This document shows positions 34,601 to 41,121 of a stretch of DNA of 64,000 bases, piece by piece; position 1 is the first letter of the stretch; each line of letters starts with the position of its first letter. The notes beneath the pieces were generated by a model. That model was given only the letters and a program-made list of their open reading frames with translations, was not told where the DNA came from and ran no database searches. The position numbers and the translations under genes are program-made. Location of the stretch: contig NZ_KB898049.1 in NCBI RefSeq assembly GCF_000377345.1, positions 1 to 64,000 of the forward strand, read 5' to 3'. This DNA comes from Thioalkalivibrio sp. ALJ16. Its GTDB lineage: Bacteria > Pseudomonadota > Gammaproteobacteria > Ectothiorhodospirales > Ectothiorhodospiraceae.

Positions 34601-34994
34601 CGATTCGGAGGGCCGTGAATATGTGGCCAATGCCGATTTCCGACAGTTGGGGCGGCACTGGTATTTCACGACGGATCACCTTCGCCCGTGGCGGGTCGAG
34701 AACCAGTGGCTGGAGATCTACTTCGACCAAGGCGGGCTCGGCCTGCTGGCCTTCGTTTGGCTGACACTGGCCGCCCTGGCCCTGCTGATACGGCGCGGGC
34801 TGAGGGGCGATGCAGTGGCGCTGGCCATGGCGGCCGCGCTGGCGGGGGCATTGTCGATTGGCCTGTTCAGTACGTTGTTCTTCTCGCCGCGCATCGCGCT
34901 GTTGTTTTATCTGACGCTGTTGCTGGGTGTGGCGTCGGCGCCGCTGCGTGCCGTATCCCCTTCCGTGGCGGTCGACCGGGACCGCATTGGTTAG
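31671..34994 (+). CDS. giant VanZ-VanZ-O-antigen ligase fusion membrane protein
   Basis: About 1107 residues (1101 if ATG 31689 is the start). Residues about 15-135 are VanZ-like (TLLPFEFGSV; NALMFMPLGFFWVAWLTHGH; FLQVWLPYRHPAAADIAGN). A second VanZ-like module lies at about 325-440 (LNLWPFYYHYHVDEIHALRS; LAMYAPLGALVWWWQL). Residues about 480-850 form an O-antigen-ligase/Wzy-type core with many helices and TYSRGGYLGLAVAVAI at about 742. A soluble beta-rich insert (about 865-1010) precedes two last helices. It is likely an inner-membrane polymerase or ligase with an extracytoplasmic sensor or sugar-binding insert. This size is about twice a normal ligase. TTG 31671 is preferred for coupling to the small ORF; the start is uncertain. 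Confidence 0.82.
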   Translation: MSARDPMPEPLSLRTCALWAWLSLGAAIYLTLLPFEFGSVTLEQAWDTYRNMSLSGPGTSGRQQFMANALMFMPLGFFWVAWLTHGHRSGPRAVGVVVLVSMLGLLVTASVEFLQVWLPYRHPAAADIAGNFSGAVAGALAWLALRNPLLRWRRVLEDAGARALAGGLVAYAVAYVLVGLVPFDLVLAADELQARLASDAWGWWVAPGACTGGLRCISWLALEGMVSIPVGLLLALWLHRRGASVLAAGIPLALALAALLELLNLLTLSGIAEGRSVLLRALGMGAGLVLYRHLPTHPHVVIRALQRYATPGLVIAGAGYALLLVALNHGFGAFHADVEAARAQWAELNLWPFYYHYHVDEIHALRSTALHLAMYAPLGALVWWWQLRQPLQPAALNLLAVVAGAVLALSVESAKLFVEGARPDPASLVLAGLAAWAMAALLQWLSRASTPGTAGVESNAVPVTRPNGPMSSGPGHPPSALQRLRQGLGGLLALGALLLAVTWPVVPVLLSAGLLAYAALLAWRPQAWLLVIPVLLGTLDLTLYHGRLFVSELDLFLVMTVAVGLWLGPHARHAGALLPRAIVWPLALLLVSTLISLVIALVPPGGWNPGAAVHFAHEWNALRVAKGLLWAVVLLAMLRVAPLSVREQVTRWFLPGVALALLAQLAFVVRERITYPGLLDFDSGYRLSGLFSEMQAGGPSIESFLVLAFPLALVWCWRQRPGLMLAGTAVLALGTAYAVAMTYSRGGYLGLAVAVAILLFGVVLATVAGRARPGRGAVVGVLLPLVAIAVVAGTTLGGFAEQRLGQIERDFGTRADHWREALELPGGGPLAVFLGRGVGSFPEHYRTGNRDGLVPANFAFTREEGEPRLQIGGGDSLFVNQRVRLPRDGQYTATVRIAGAEAAGFRVFVCEKPIRHSFACRSEGMRLEEDGRESFQWRFDLEPMEPRRWPFQRGLVLSLAVDARQPSVVEFYSVQIRDSEGREYVANADFRQLGRHWYFTTDHLRPWRVENQWLEIYFDQGGLGLLAFVWLTLAALALLIRRGLRGDAVALAMAAALAGALSIGLFSTLFFSPRIALLFYLTLLLGVASAPLRAVSPSVAVDRDRIG

Positions 34995-35181
34995 CGTTGC
35001 CGATGCCGGTAGCGCCCGGAATCGTTTTGGTTTCCAGTTTTTTCAGTGACTTGTAGCGCATCCCGGTGCGTCCGGCCCGTGGACGGGTGACTGTCCGGAT
35101 TTTTTACGGCCTGGCCGGCGTTCCGTGCTTGTGCCTGACAGGGCCGCATCCACGCCGGGAAAAACAGCAGCCTATGGCGCC

Positions 35182-35197
35182 TGGCATTGGGGTTGCT
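35182..35197 (+). promoter_or_regulatory. sigma-54-type -24/-12 promoter of the PEP-CTERM gene
   Basis: TGGCATTGGGGTTGCT fits TGGCAyr-N4-TTGCw: the GG at 35183-35184 and GC at 35195-35196 are 12 bases apart, and the -12 box TTGCT is perfect. It lies 50 bases upstream of ATG 35247 in a 252-base gene-free spacer. It shares 14 of 16 bases with the site at 37779. RpoN control with the PrsK/PrsR two-component system is known for PEP-CTERM genes in other proteobacteria. Confidence 0.72.
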
Positions 35198-35246
35198 TGC
35201 CACCGTCTGCACACCCCAAGGCCCAACGACCCAAGGTGAAACCTAT

Positions 35247-36002
35247 ATGAAACATGCATTTGCGATGGTGCCGCTGGCATTGCTGTCCCTGTCCGTGCAC
35301 GCCGCCACGGTGGACCCTTCCTTTGACGAATTCGGCGAACTGCCTGACGCTACCTTTGGCGGCAGCGGCATCCCCAATGATGCGGTCGCACAAAGTTTCT
35401 TCGAGACCGCGGAGGCGCCCGGCGTGCTCGGTCTGTCCGCGACCCAGCGTTTCGATGCGCCGGAGGTGACCAACGACGGCGCGGGGACCTACTTCGTCCA
35501 GCCAGGGGTCGGTGACCCGGATTACGATTCGGACTTTGGGTCCGGACTGTCTTTCTGGAACTTCAATTTCTACATAGACCCTGGCGCTGGTTTCCTGGCG
35601 GGCGCGCCGCTGACCTTCGAGCTGTACTTCGAGACCGTGCCCGGCCAGATCAGCACGTTGCAGCTGGGACCGCTGGAAGGGGTCACGGAGACCTCCCAGA
35701 ACCTGGGTTTCAACTGGCTGAACGATCTGGCAAGCGCCGAGGGCAATGATCCGTTCGACCCCTTCGCGGAGGGCGTCTACAGCTTCGGGCTTGCGGCGTA
35801 CGCCGATCGCTCGGAGGAGGTGGAACCGTTTGCGACCACCCAGCAGGTCGACTCACCGCTGGTCGCCGAGACCTGGATCAATGTGCAGGTGGGGGATCCG
35901 ACTGAGGTATCCGAGCCGGGCAGCGCCTGGATGCTGGGTACCGGCCTGGGCGTGCTCGCATTGGTGGCCTGGGGCGCCGGCCGCCGCCGCTCCGGCGCCT
36001 GA
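35247..36002 (+). CDS. PEP-CTERM domain exported protein
   Basis: A 251-residue protein. Signal peptide MKHAFAMVPLALLSLSVHAA with cleavage near residue 20; acidic, Asp/Gly/Phe-rich mature region without Cys. The C-terminal sorting signal is EVSEPGSAWMLGTGLGVLAL, then VAWGAGRRR: an EPGS variant of the PEP motif at residues 223-226, a transmembrane helix and an Arg cluster. Exosortase XrtA is expected to cut at the PEP-like site. ATG 35247 starts right at the signal peptide; the frame upstream to 35187 is not signal-like. It stands alone between a sigma-54-type promoter and a strong terminator, so it is a monocistronic target of the sorting system. The mature function is unknown. Confidence 0.9.
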   Translation: MKHAFAMVPLALLSLSVHAATVDPSFDEFGELPDATFGGSGIPNDAVAQSFFETAEAPGVLGLSATQRFDAPEVTNDGAGTYFVQPGVGDPDYDSDFGSGLSFWNFNFYIDPGAGFLAGAPLTFELYFETVPGQISTLQLGPLEGVTETSQNLGFNWLNDLASAEGNDPFDPFAEGVYSFGLAAYADRSEEVEPFATTQQVDSPLVAETWINVQVGDPTEVSEPGSAWMLGTGLGVLALVAWGAGRRRSGA

Positions 36003-36025
36003 AACCAGTCGCTCCTGCCCCTGGC

Positions 36026-36063
36026 AACCCCCGGTACTGGATTTCGCCAGGCCGGGGGTTTTT
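36026..36063 (+). terminator. rho-independent terminator of the PEP-CTERM gene
   Basis: AACCCCCGG (36026-36034) pairs with CCGGGGGTT (36052-36060), a 9-base perfect stem with a 17-base loop, followed by TTT in the run TTTTT (36059-36063). It lies 24 bases after the stop codon. Confidence 0.85.
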
Positions 36064-36168
36064 CGTGTCGGGCTCACGGTGGCGCAGACGGTATCGGCGG
36101 CGACGAGTATATGTGCGGAAATTTCACCTGCTACTCTCGTCTGATGAACCTCCCTTGGATCCCGGGCA

Positions 36169-36891
36169 ATGAGCGAGGCCTTCGAGGCGTTTGATGAGCA
36201 CCTGCTCGAGCTGGCCCGGTTTGTCGAGGAGGCCGAGTCCATGGAGAAGGGCCTGCTCCAGCTTTCGGTGCTGGTAGGGCACGCGATGGACTGTGAGCAC
36301 TGTTCGATCATGCTGGTGAAGAAAGACCCCGAGACGGGGGCCCCGCGGCTGCGCGTCCAGGCGCACCATGGTCAGCTCCCGGATCACGCCTACGGCGAGC
36401 AGCAGCCGCTGGGGAGCGGGATTGCGGGGCGGGTTGCGAGCGCTGGGAAGGGCCTGCTGATCCGCGACCTGCACCATTCCGAGTTCGCGCCCCTGGCGCG
36501 GCGGAAGAACGGCCCCGGTCCGGTGGATATCATTGCGGTGCCGATCCTGCTGGAGGGCGAAGTGATCGGGGTCATCAACATCGATTCGCCCAGGGGGCGA
36601 CGGCGCCTGGCCGAGGAAGATCTGCGCATGGCGTCGATCCTGGCGCTGGTGGTGGCCAAGTCCGTGCTGGTGCATCGGCTGAAGGGGCTGTTGCGCACCA
36701 GCTTCACGCAGATGGCGCTGGCCCGCCAGCCGGGGGCGGCGACGGGGCCCATTACCCACGCACCGGAGCGCGTGGCGCGGCTGCTGGCGCGCACGCTGTA
36801 CGACGAGATGGAGCGGGCCGGGTTTTCCCGCGACCACGTACTGATCGCCGCCACGGAACTGATCGGAAAGGTTGGCGAGGTGCGGGAATGA
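36169..36891 (+). CDS. GAF domain protein
   Basis: A 240-residue soluble protein. A GAF domain covers about residues 25-165 (LSVLVGHAMDCEHCSIMLVK; LGSGIAGRVASAGKGLLIRD; DIIAVPILLEGEVIGVINID), followed by a helical tail. The ligand is unknown; Cys42 and Cys45 in DCEHCS could bind a metal or respond to redox. GAF proteins sense small ligands or redox state. It overlaps nothing upstream but its end lies 34 bases before the methyltransferase start, so the two are probably co-transcribed. No output domain is attached, so a partner protein is expected. Confidence 0.8.
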   Translation: MSEAFEAFDEHLLELARFVEEAESMEKGLLQLSVLVGHAMDCEHCSIMLVKKDPETGAPRLRVQAHHGQLPDHAYGEQQPLGSGIAGRVASAGKGLLIRDLHHSEFAPLARRKNGPGPVDIIAVPILLEGEVIGVINIDSPRGRRRLAEEDLRMASILALVVAKSVLVHRLKGLLRTSFTQMALARQPGAATGPITHAPERVARLLARTLYDEMERAGFSRDHVLIAATELIGKVGEVRE

Positions 36892-36925
36892 ACCGATGCA
36901 GGGATGCGGTGATGGCGCCGGGGGC

Positions 36926-37666
36926 ATGTCGATGAACGACCCGGGCTTCGAGCGCCGCTGGCGCCAGCGCTTCCTCGAGCGCGGCGCGCAACTGGAGGAT
37001 GACGCCGGCATCGCGGGCTGGACGCACACCGGGCTGGCCAGCCGGGTGCGCCAGTTCGAGCGCCTGTGGCAGCGCGCCGATCCACGGCCCGGCCGCTGGC
37101 TGGACGTGGGCTGCGGTGCCGGGACCTACACCCGGATGCTGCAGGCCCAGGGGCACCAGGTGGTCGGCCTCGACTATTCCACGCCTTCGCTGCAGAAGGC
37201 ACGGGCGCGCAGCGATCCGACGATCCCCTGGCTGGCGGCGGACAGCAACCACCTTCCCCTTGCGGATGCCGCCTTCGACGGGGTGCTCTGCTTTGGCGTG
37301 ATGCAGGCGCTGGCCGATCCCGCCCCCGCGCTTGCCGAGATCCGGCGGATACTGCGGCCTGGGGCGGAGGCCTGGGTCGATGCGCTCAATCGGCGCTGCT
37401 TGCCGACCGCCGTGCGCGAGTGGCGGCGCAGTCGACGCGGGCAGCCGCCGCATCTGCGCTATGACGTGGCCGGGGACCTGCAGGTGGTGGCGAACGACGC
37501 GGGGCTTCGAGTCGAGGCGCTGCACTGGCTCCCGCTCGCGCCCGGGCGCCTGGCCGGTCTGCAGCCACTCCTCGAGCATCGTGGCACGCTGGGGCTGCTG
37601 CAGGCGGCGCCGGCGCTCGGGGCGTGGCTTAGTCACTCGTTCATCCTGCGGCTGCGGCGGGGGTAG
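36926..37666 (+). CDS. class I SAM-dependent methyltransferase
   Basis: A 246-residue protein with SAM motif I WLDVGCGAGTYTRMLQ (about residues 54-69), the acidic end of beta 2 VVGLDYS, motif LPLADAAFDGVLCFGV and post-motif LRPGAEAWVDALNR. This is the Methyltransf_11/25 pattern. The N-terminal 40 residues (RRWRQRFLERGAQLEDD) are charged and helical. ATG 36926 is used; ATG 36932 follows closely. It may act on the Cys-rich exported protein system next door, or on a lipid or quinone, but nothing in the sequence decides the substrate. Confidence 0.8.
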   Translation: MSMNDPGFERRWRQRFLERGAQLEDDAGIAGWTHTGLASRVRQFERLWQRADPRPGRWLDVGCGAGTYTRMLQAQGHQVVGLDYSTPSLQKARARSDPTIPWLAADSNHLPLADAAFDGVLCFGVMQALADPAPALAEIRRILRPGAEAWVDALNRRCLPTAVREWRRSRRGQPPHLRYDVAGDLQVVANDAGLRVEALHWLPLAPGRLAGLQPLLEHRGTLGLLQAAPALGAWLSHSFILRLRRG

Positions 37667-37778
37667 GTCGGGCCGACTGTCGGAAAACTTTCCAGTTGTG
37701 GTCCCGCCTGCGGCGAATTTCTCCATCCGAGCGGAGGGTGGCCCTCGATATCAGTTACTTATCCGTTATCCGGGGAGA

Positions 37779-37794
37779 TGGCATCGGGCTTGCT
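37779..37794 (+). promoter_or_regulatory. sigma-54-type -24/-12 promoter of the Tat Cys-rich protein gene
   Basis: TGGCATCGGGCTTGCT keeps the -24 TGGCA and -12 TTGCT cores with the consensus spacing. It is nearly identical to the PEP-CTERM promoter at 35182 (differences at two positions). ATG 37913 lies about 119 bases downstream, leaving a leader of roughly 105 bases. No coding frame of quality overlaps it; the frame from 37778 starts inside it and is rejected. Confidence 0.72.
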
Positions 37795-37912
37795 AAAGTT
37801 TAGTGAGAAGCGTCTGATTACCGTGTATCCCCGGAATCGCGGCTATTGTCGGCGTGTCCGGGGCCTCGGTACGGAAGGGCGCAATGCCGGGGACGGACCT
37901 GGAGCAGAAGAC

Positions 37913-38686
37913 ATGAGCGACGAACACGACCAAGACCCACGCCACGGCCATGAGGGTGACGAGCGGCCTGCCGCGTCTGCGGATCGGGACGAGGCCTCTG
38001 CCGCCCCCCGCAGCCGGACCCGGCGGCGCCTGGCCACGGCCGGTCTGGGCGGGGCGATGCTGGTATCGCTTCCGGCCAAGTCGGTCTGGGGTGCCCAGGG
38101 GCAGTGCTCGCTGTCGGGCAACATCTTCTCCGCCAACGTCTCCAACATCGATCACGAATGCACCGAGGGCGATGGCTGCACCCCGGGGTTCTGGAAGAAC
38201 AACTGGTTTGCCTGGGACTGCACGGGCTACTCCCCGGGGACCTGTCACCAGACCAACCCGCCTGGCAATAACTGCCGGCGCTTTGATGCCACGGTGCACC
38301 GCGGCGGCGCGACCTCGTTCGAGTCGGTATTCGGGTACAAGCCGGAGTGTCTGGGGGGGACGCCCTCGCTGATGGAGGTGCTCCAGGCCAGTGGCACATG
38401 CAGCGGCTCGCTGGATTGGCACGCGGTGGGTGCCGTACTGAACGCGGCCTGCACCTCGATCGACTTTGGCGCCTCGGTCGACGAGGTCGTCAAGGCCTAT
38501 TCGATGGCCCGGGATGACGCGGACAAGTACGCGGCGGTGAAGAACGTCTTCGTCTACATGAACGAGCGTTACTGTCCGATCAATAGCCAGGGCGACTGCG
38601 AAGATGGGTACTCGCGCAACGAGATGGGCCAGTGCGTAGAGGTTCGGACGTCTACTTCGCGCAACCACGGCCAGCAGGATCGTTGA
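37913..38686 (+). CDS. Tat-type exported Cys-rich protein with CTPGFWKNN motif
   Basis: A 257-residue protein. A hydrophilic N-terminus of 34 residues precedes a Tat-like signal (SRTRRRLATAGLGGAMLVSL, residues 34-53; likely cleavage near residue 61). The mature part has 12 cysteines (65, 83, 89, 103, 111, 121, 146, 163, 180, 221, 229, 241) and the motif GDGCTPGFWKNNWFAWDC at 86-103. The even number of Cys and the Tat route suggest a protein folded and oxidised, or loaded with a cofactor, before or after export. Start ATG 37913 has GGAG 8 bases upstream. The gene is followed by the PqqD-like/HprK-like/nucleotidyltransferase genes and is the likely client of that system (inference). The exact function of the CTPGFWKN family is not known to me. 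Confidence 0.8.
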   Translation: MSDEHDQDPRHGHEGDERPAASADRDEASAAPRSRTRRRLATAGLGGAMLVSLPAKSVWGAQGQCSLSGNIFSANVSNIDHECTEGDGCTPGFWKNNWFAWDCTGYSPGTCHQTNPPGNNCRRFDATVHRGGATSFESVFGYKPECLGGTPSLMEVLQASGTCSGSLDWHAVGAVLNAACTSIDFGASVDEVVKAYSMARDDADKYAAVKNVFVYMNERYCPINSQGDCEDGYSRNEMGQCVEVRTSTSRNHGQQDR

Positions 38687-38707
38687 TGGTCCCGTCGCCG
38701 TGTCGCT

Positions 38708-39046
38708 ATGGCGCTTCCCCGGCCTTTGCGAAGCGGGGTCTCGTTGACCGCTTCTGAAGCTCCCCTTGAACTGATCTCCCTGCCCCCCGGCCATGTGCGG
38801 GTGTGGGGCGACTCCGTCGCTTTGTATGACTCGCGCTGTGGCGAGACGCACGTGCTGCAGCCCCCCCTGACCGATATCTTTTGTGCCCTGCGCCAGGGCC
38901 CTATGACGCCAGCCGCCGTGTTCGAGTACCTTGAACAGCGCTATGACGCCACGGAAGAAGAGCTGGAGAACGCGATGCAGGCCGGCCTGAGTCAGTTGCG
39001 GGAGCATTACCTGATCTGTGATCCGGCGGACTCGCGGGACGCGTGA
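38708..39046 (+). CDS. HPr-rel-A system PqqD-family protein
   Basis: A 112-residue protein (about 100 if TTG 38744 is used). Residues about 25-105 form a PqqD-like winged domain: RVWGDSVALYDSRCGETHVL, then PAAVFEYLEQRYDATEEELE and a C-terminal QLREHYLI. PqqD-like proteins bind peptide leaders and hand them to modifying enzymes. In the HPr-rel-A arrangement a PqqD-like protein always sits beside HprK-related kinase A. Its stop overlaps the kinase GTG by 4 bases. No peptide precursor was found, so the partner may be the Cys-rich protein upstream. Confidence 0.85.
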   Translation: MALPRPLRSGVSLTASEAPLELISLPPGHVRVWGDSVALYDSRCGETHVLQPPLTDIFCALRQGPMTPAAVFEYLEQRYDATEEELENAMQAGLSQLREHYLICDPADSRDA

Positions 39047-39948
39047 CAGCCCCGGAAGACCTGCGCGCGGGACTGCGCGGCGCCGGGGTGGCCCTTCAGG
39101 TGGGTCCGTTCGTGGTCCGGCTGCGTTCGCGGCTGGACCGGGTCGAACGCGCGCTGGCCCTGTTCTACGACCGGCAGTTGCTGCCGCCGGAACAGACGGC
39201 GTTTGCCGATTTTCACATCACGCTCGCACGGGCCTCCGGCCTGCACTGGCTCTGGCGCCCGCAGGCACGATTCTTTCTCGACGGGCGTTCGCCGTTTCGC
39301 CCGCTCCCGCTGGCCCACGCCTACCCGTTGTTCGAGTGGGGGTTGAACTGGTGCATCGCCCAGCATGCCCACGACTTTCTGATGATCCACGCGGCGGTGC
39401 TGGAACGCGACGGGCAGGCGCTGGTGATGCCGGGTGAGCCAGGTGCGGGCAAGAGCACCCTGACCGCGGCGCTGACCCTGTCGGGCTGGCGATTGTTGTC
39501 GGACGAATTTGCCCTGCTCGCACTCAAGAGTGGAAAGCTGGTCGCACTGCCGCGCCCGGTCAGCCTGAAAAATGCCGCCATCGATCTGATCCGGGAGCGG
39601 TATCCGCAGGCGGTGATCGGCCCCGCCTCGCATGACACCAGCAAGGGCACGGTCGCGCATCTCAGACCTACGGATACCAGCATCGAGCGGATGCAGGCCC
39701 CGGCGCGACCGGCCTGGCTGGTGTTCCCGCGGTTCACTCCGGGCGGGCGGGACCAGCTGCAACCCCTGGCGCCGGCCGAGGCCCTGCAACGGCTGATCGG
39801 CGCCTCCTTCAATTACAGCGTGGTGGGCGGCGCGGGTTTCGAGGCGGCGGCGGACCTGATCGAACAGAGCGCGTGCATGCAGCTGGAATATGCAGATCTG
39901 GATGTCACCCTCGGGCTTCTGAACGGCCTGCGCGAGGGCGGCCCGTGA
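39043..39948 (+). CDS. HprK-related kinase A
   Basis: A 301-residue protein related to the C-terminal kinase/phosphorylase domain of HprK. Walker A is MPGEPGAGKSTLTAAL (about residues 129-144). A conserved Asp-Glu pair follows in WRLLSDEFALLAL, as in HprK where it binds Mg and the substrate serine. The classic HPr serine-loop partner is not encoded nearby. GTG start at 39043 overlaps the PqqD-like gene; the gene overlaps the nucleotidyltransferase by 4 bases. Cytoplasmic. Function in the HPr-rel-A system is not established; peptide or protein phosphorylation is inferred from the fold. Confidence 0.88.
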   Translation: MTAPEDLRAGLRGAGVALQVGPFVVRLRSRLDRVERALALFYDRQLLPPEQTAFADFHITLARASGLHWLWRPQARFFLDGRSPFRPLPLAHAYPLFEWGLNWCIAQHAHDFLMIHAAVLERDGQALVMPGEPGAGKSTLTAALTLSGWRLLSDEFALLALKSGKLVALPRPVSLKNAAIDLIRERYPQAVIGPASHDTSKGTVAHLRPTDTSIERMQAPARPAWLVFPRFTPGGRDQLQPLAPAEALQRLIGASFNYSVVGGAGFEAAADLIEQSACMQLEYADLDVTLGLLNGLREGGP

Positions 39949-41054
39949 ACGCGCAGCTCACACTGACCCGGCTGGTCACGATACTGCGCGACCCGGGGGC
40001 GGTCCGTGATCTGTCGCTCGCGGACTGGGATCTGCTGGTACGGCTCGCGCGCGTGGCCTCGCTGGAAGGGCGGCTGCAGGCCGTGATCAAGGCGGCCGGC
40101 GTGCTGTCGGAGGTTCCCCCGGCGCCGCGGCGCCATCTGGATGCGGCGTGCACCCTGGCCGATCGCCAGCACACCATGCTGCGGTGGGAGGTGGCGCGGA
40201 TTCACGAGGCGCTGGCCGGCGCGGGCATCCCGGTGCTGCTGCTGAAGGGGGGCGCCTACGTGATGGCCGGGTTGCCCTGCGCTCCGGGGCGGCAGTTTTC
40301 CGACCTGGATGTGATGGTCCCGCAGCCACAGCTGCAGACGGCGGAGCAGCATCTGTTCGTGCACGGCTGGGTGTGCGAGGGCTACGATGCCTACGACCAG
40401 ACCTACTACCGCCGCTGGATGCACGAGTTGCCGCCGCTGACCCATATGCGGCGCAAGAGCGTTCTGGACGTACATCACACCATCCTGCCGCCCACCGCGC
40501 GCCTGCGGCCGGACCCGCAGAAACTGTGGTCGGCGGCGGTTCCCCTGGACGGCTTCCCCGGTCTGCATGTGCTGGCGCCGACGGATATGGTCCTGCACAG
40601 TGCGACCCACCTGTTTCATGACGGCGAGCTGGAGAACGGCCTGCGCGATCTGGTCGACCTGGATGCGCTGCTGCGGCACTTCGCCGAACGCGACCCGGGG
40701 TTCTGGGAACAGCTGACCGCGCGCGCCTTCGAGATGGATCTGGCGCGTCCGCTGTACTACGCGCTGCGCTACGGTCGCGAGTTCCTGGCGACTCCGGTCC
40801 CCGATTCGGTCTATGTGCGCCTCGCCCCGGCGCGGCCCGCCGCCCCGTTGCGTGCGGTGATGGATGCCCTTTTCCGCCGCGGTCTCCGGCCCCACCACTG
40901 GAGCTGCGACGGGCCGTTATCCGGCACCGCGCGCTGGTGGTTGTACGTGCGCTCGCATTATCTGCGCATGCCTCTGCGCCTGCTGCTGCCGCATCTGGTG
41001 CGCAAGGCGATCAAGGAGCGCCGCGCCGGCAAGAGGGAGCAGCCGGAACCCTGA
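39945..41054 (+). CDS. nucleotidyltransferase family protein of the HPr-rel-A cluster
   Basis: A 369-residue protein with the nucleotidyltransferase core at about residues 80-125: HEALAGAGIPVLLLKGGAYV, then GRQFSDLDVMVPQP, whose two Asp residues form the metal site. The pattern fits the NTP_transf_5 family. The remainder is helical with a His/Asp-rich stretch (VLHSATHLFHDGELENGLRD) and basic C-terminus. GTG 39945 overlaps the kinase stop; the longer frame from 39873 is rejected. Could transfer NMP to a protein or sugar (inference). Last gene of the four-gene set; 67 bases separate it from convergent DNA. Confidence 0.82.
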   Translation: MNAQLTLTRLVTILRDPGAVRDLSLADWDLLVRLARVASLEGRLQAVIKAAGVLSEVPPAPRRHLDAACTLADRQHTMLRWEVARIHEALAGAGIPVLLLKGGAYVMAGLPCAPGRQFSDLDVMVPQPQLQTAEQHLFVHGWVCEGYDAYDQTYYRRWMHELPPLTHMRRKSVLDVHHTILPPTARLRPDPQKLWSAAVPLDGFPGLHVLAPTDMVLHSATHLFHDGELENGLRDLVDLDALLRHFAERDPGFWEQLTARAFEMDLARPLYYALRYGREFLATPVPDSVYVRLAPARPAAPLRAVMDALFRRGLRPHHWSCDGPLSGTARWWLYVRSHYLRMPLRLLLPHLVRKAIKERRAGKREQPEP

Positions 41055-41121
41055 GGCACTCCTCTCTGCGCCACAGGGCCCCACCCCGTTCGCCCCGATC
41101 CCCGCCGAGCCGTTTGGAGGT

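Noticed and set aside
35172-35246. Longer PEP-CTERM start from 35187
   Set aside because: Would put about 20 non-hydrophobic residues before the signal peptide and would overlap the -24/-12 element.
37778-37912. Extended N-terminus of the Tat protein
   Set aside because: The extension starts within the sigma-54-type promoter, while ATG 37913 has GGAG at normal distance.
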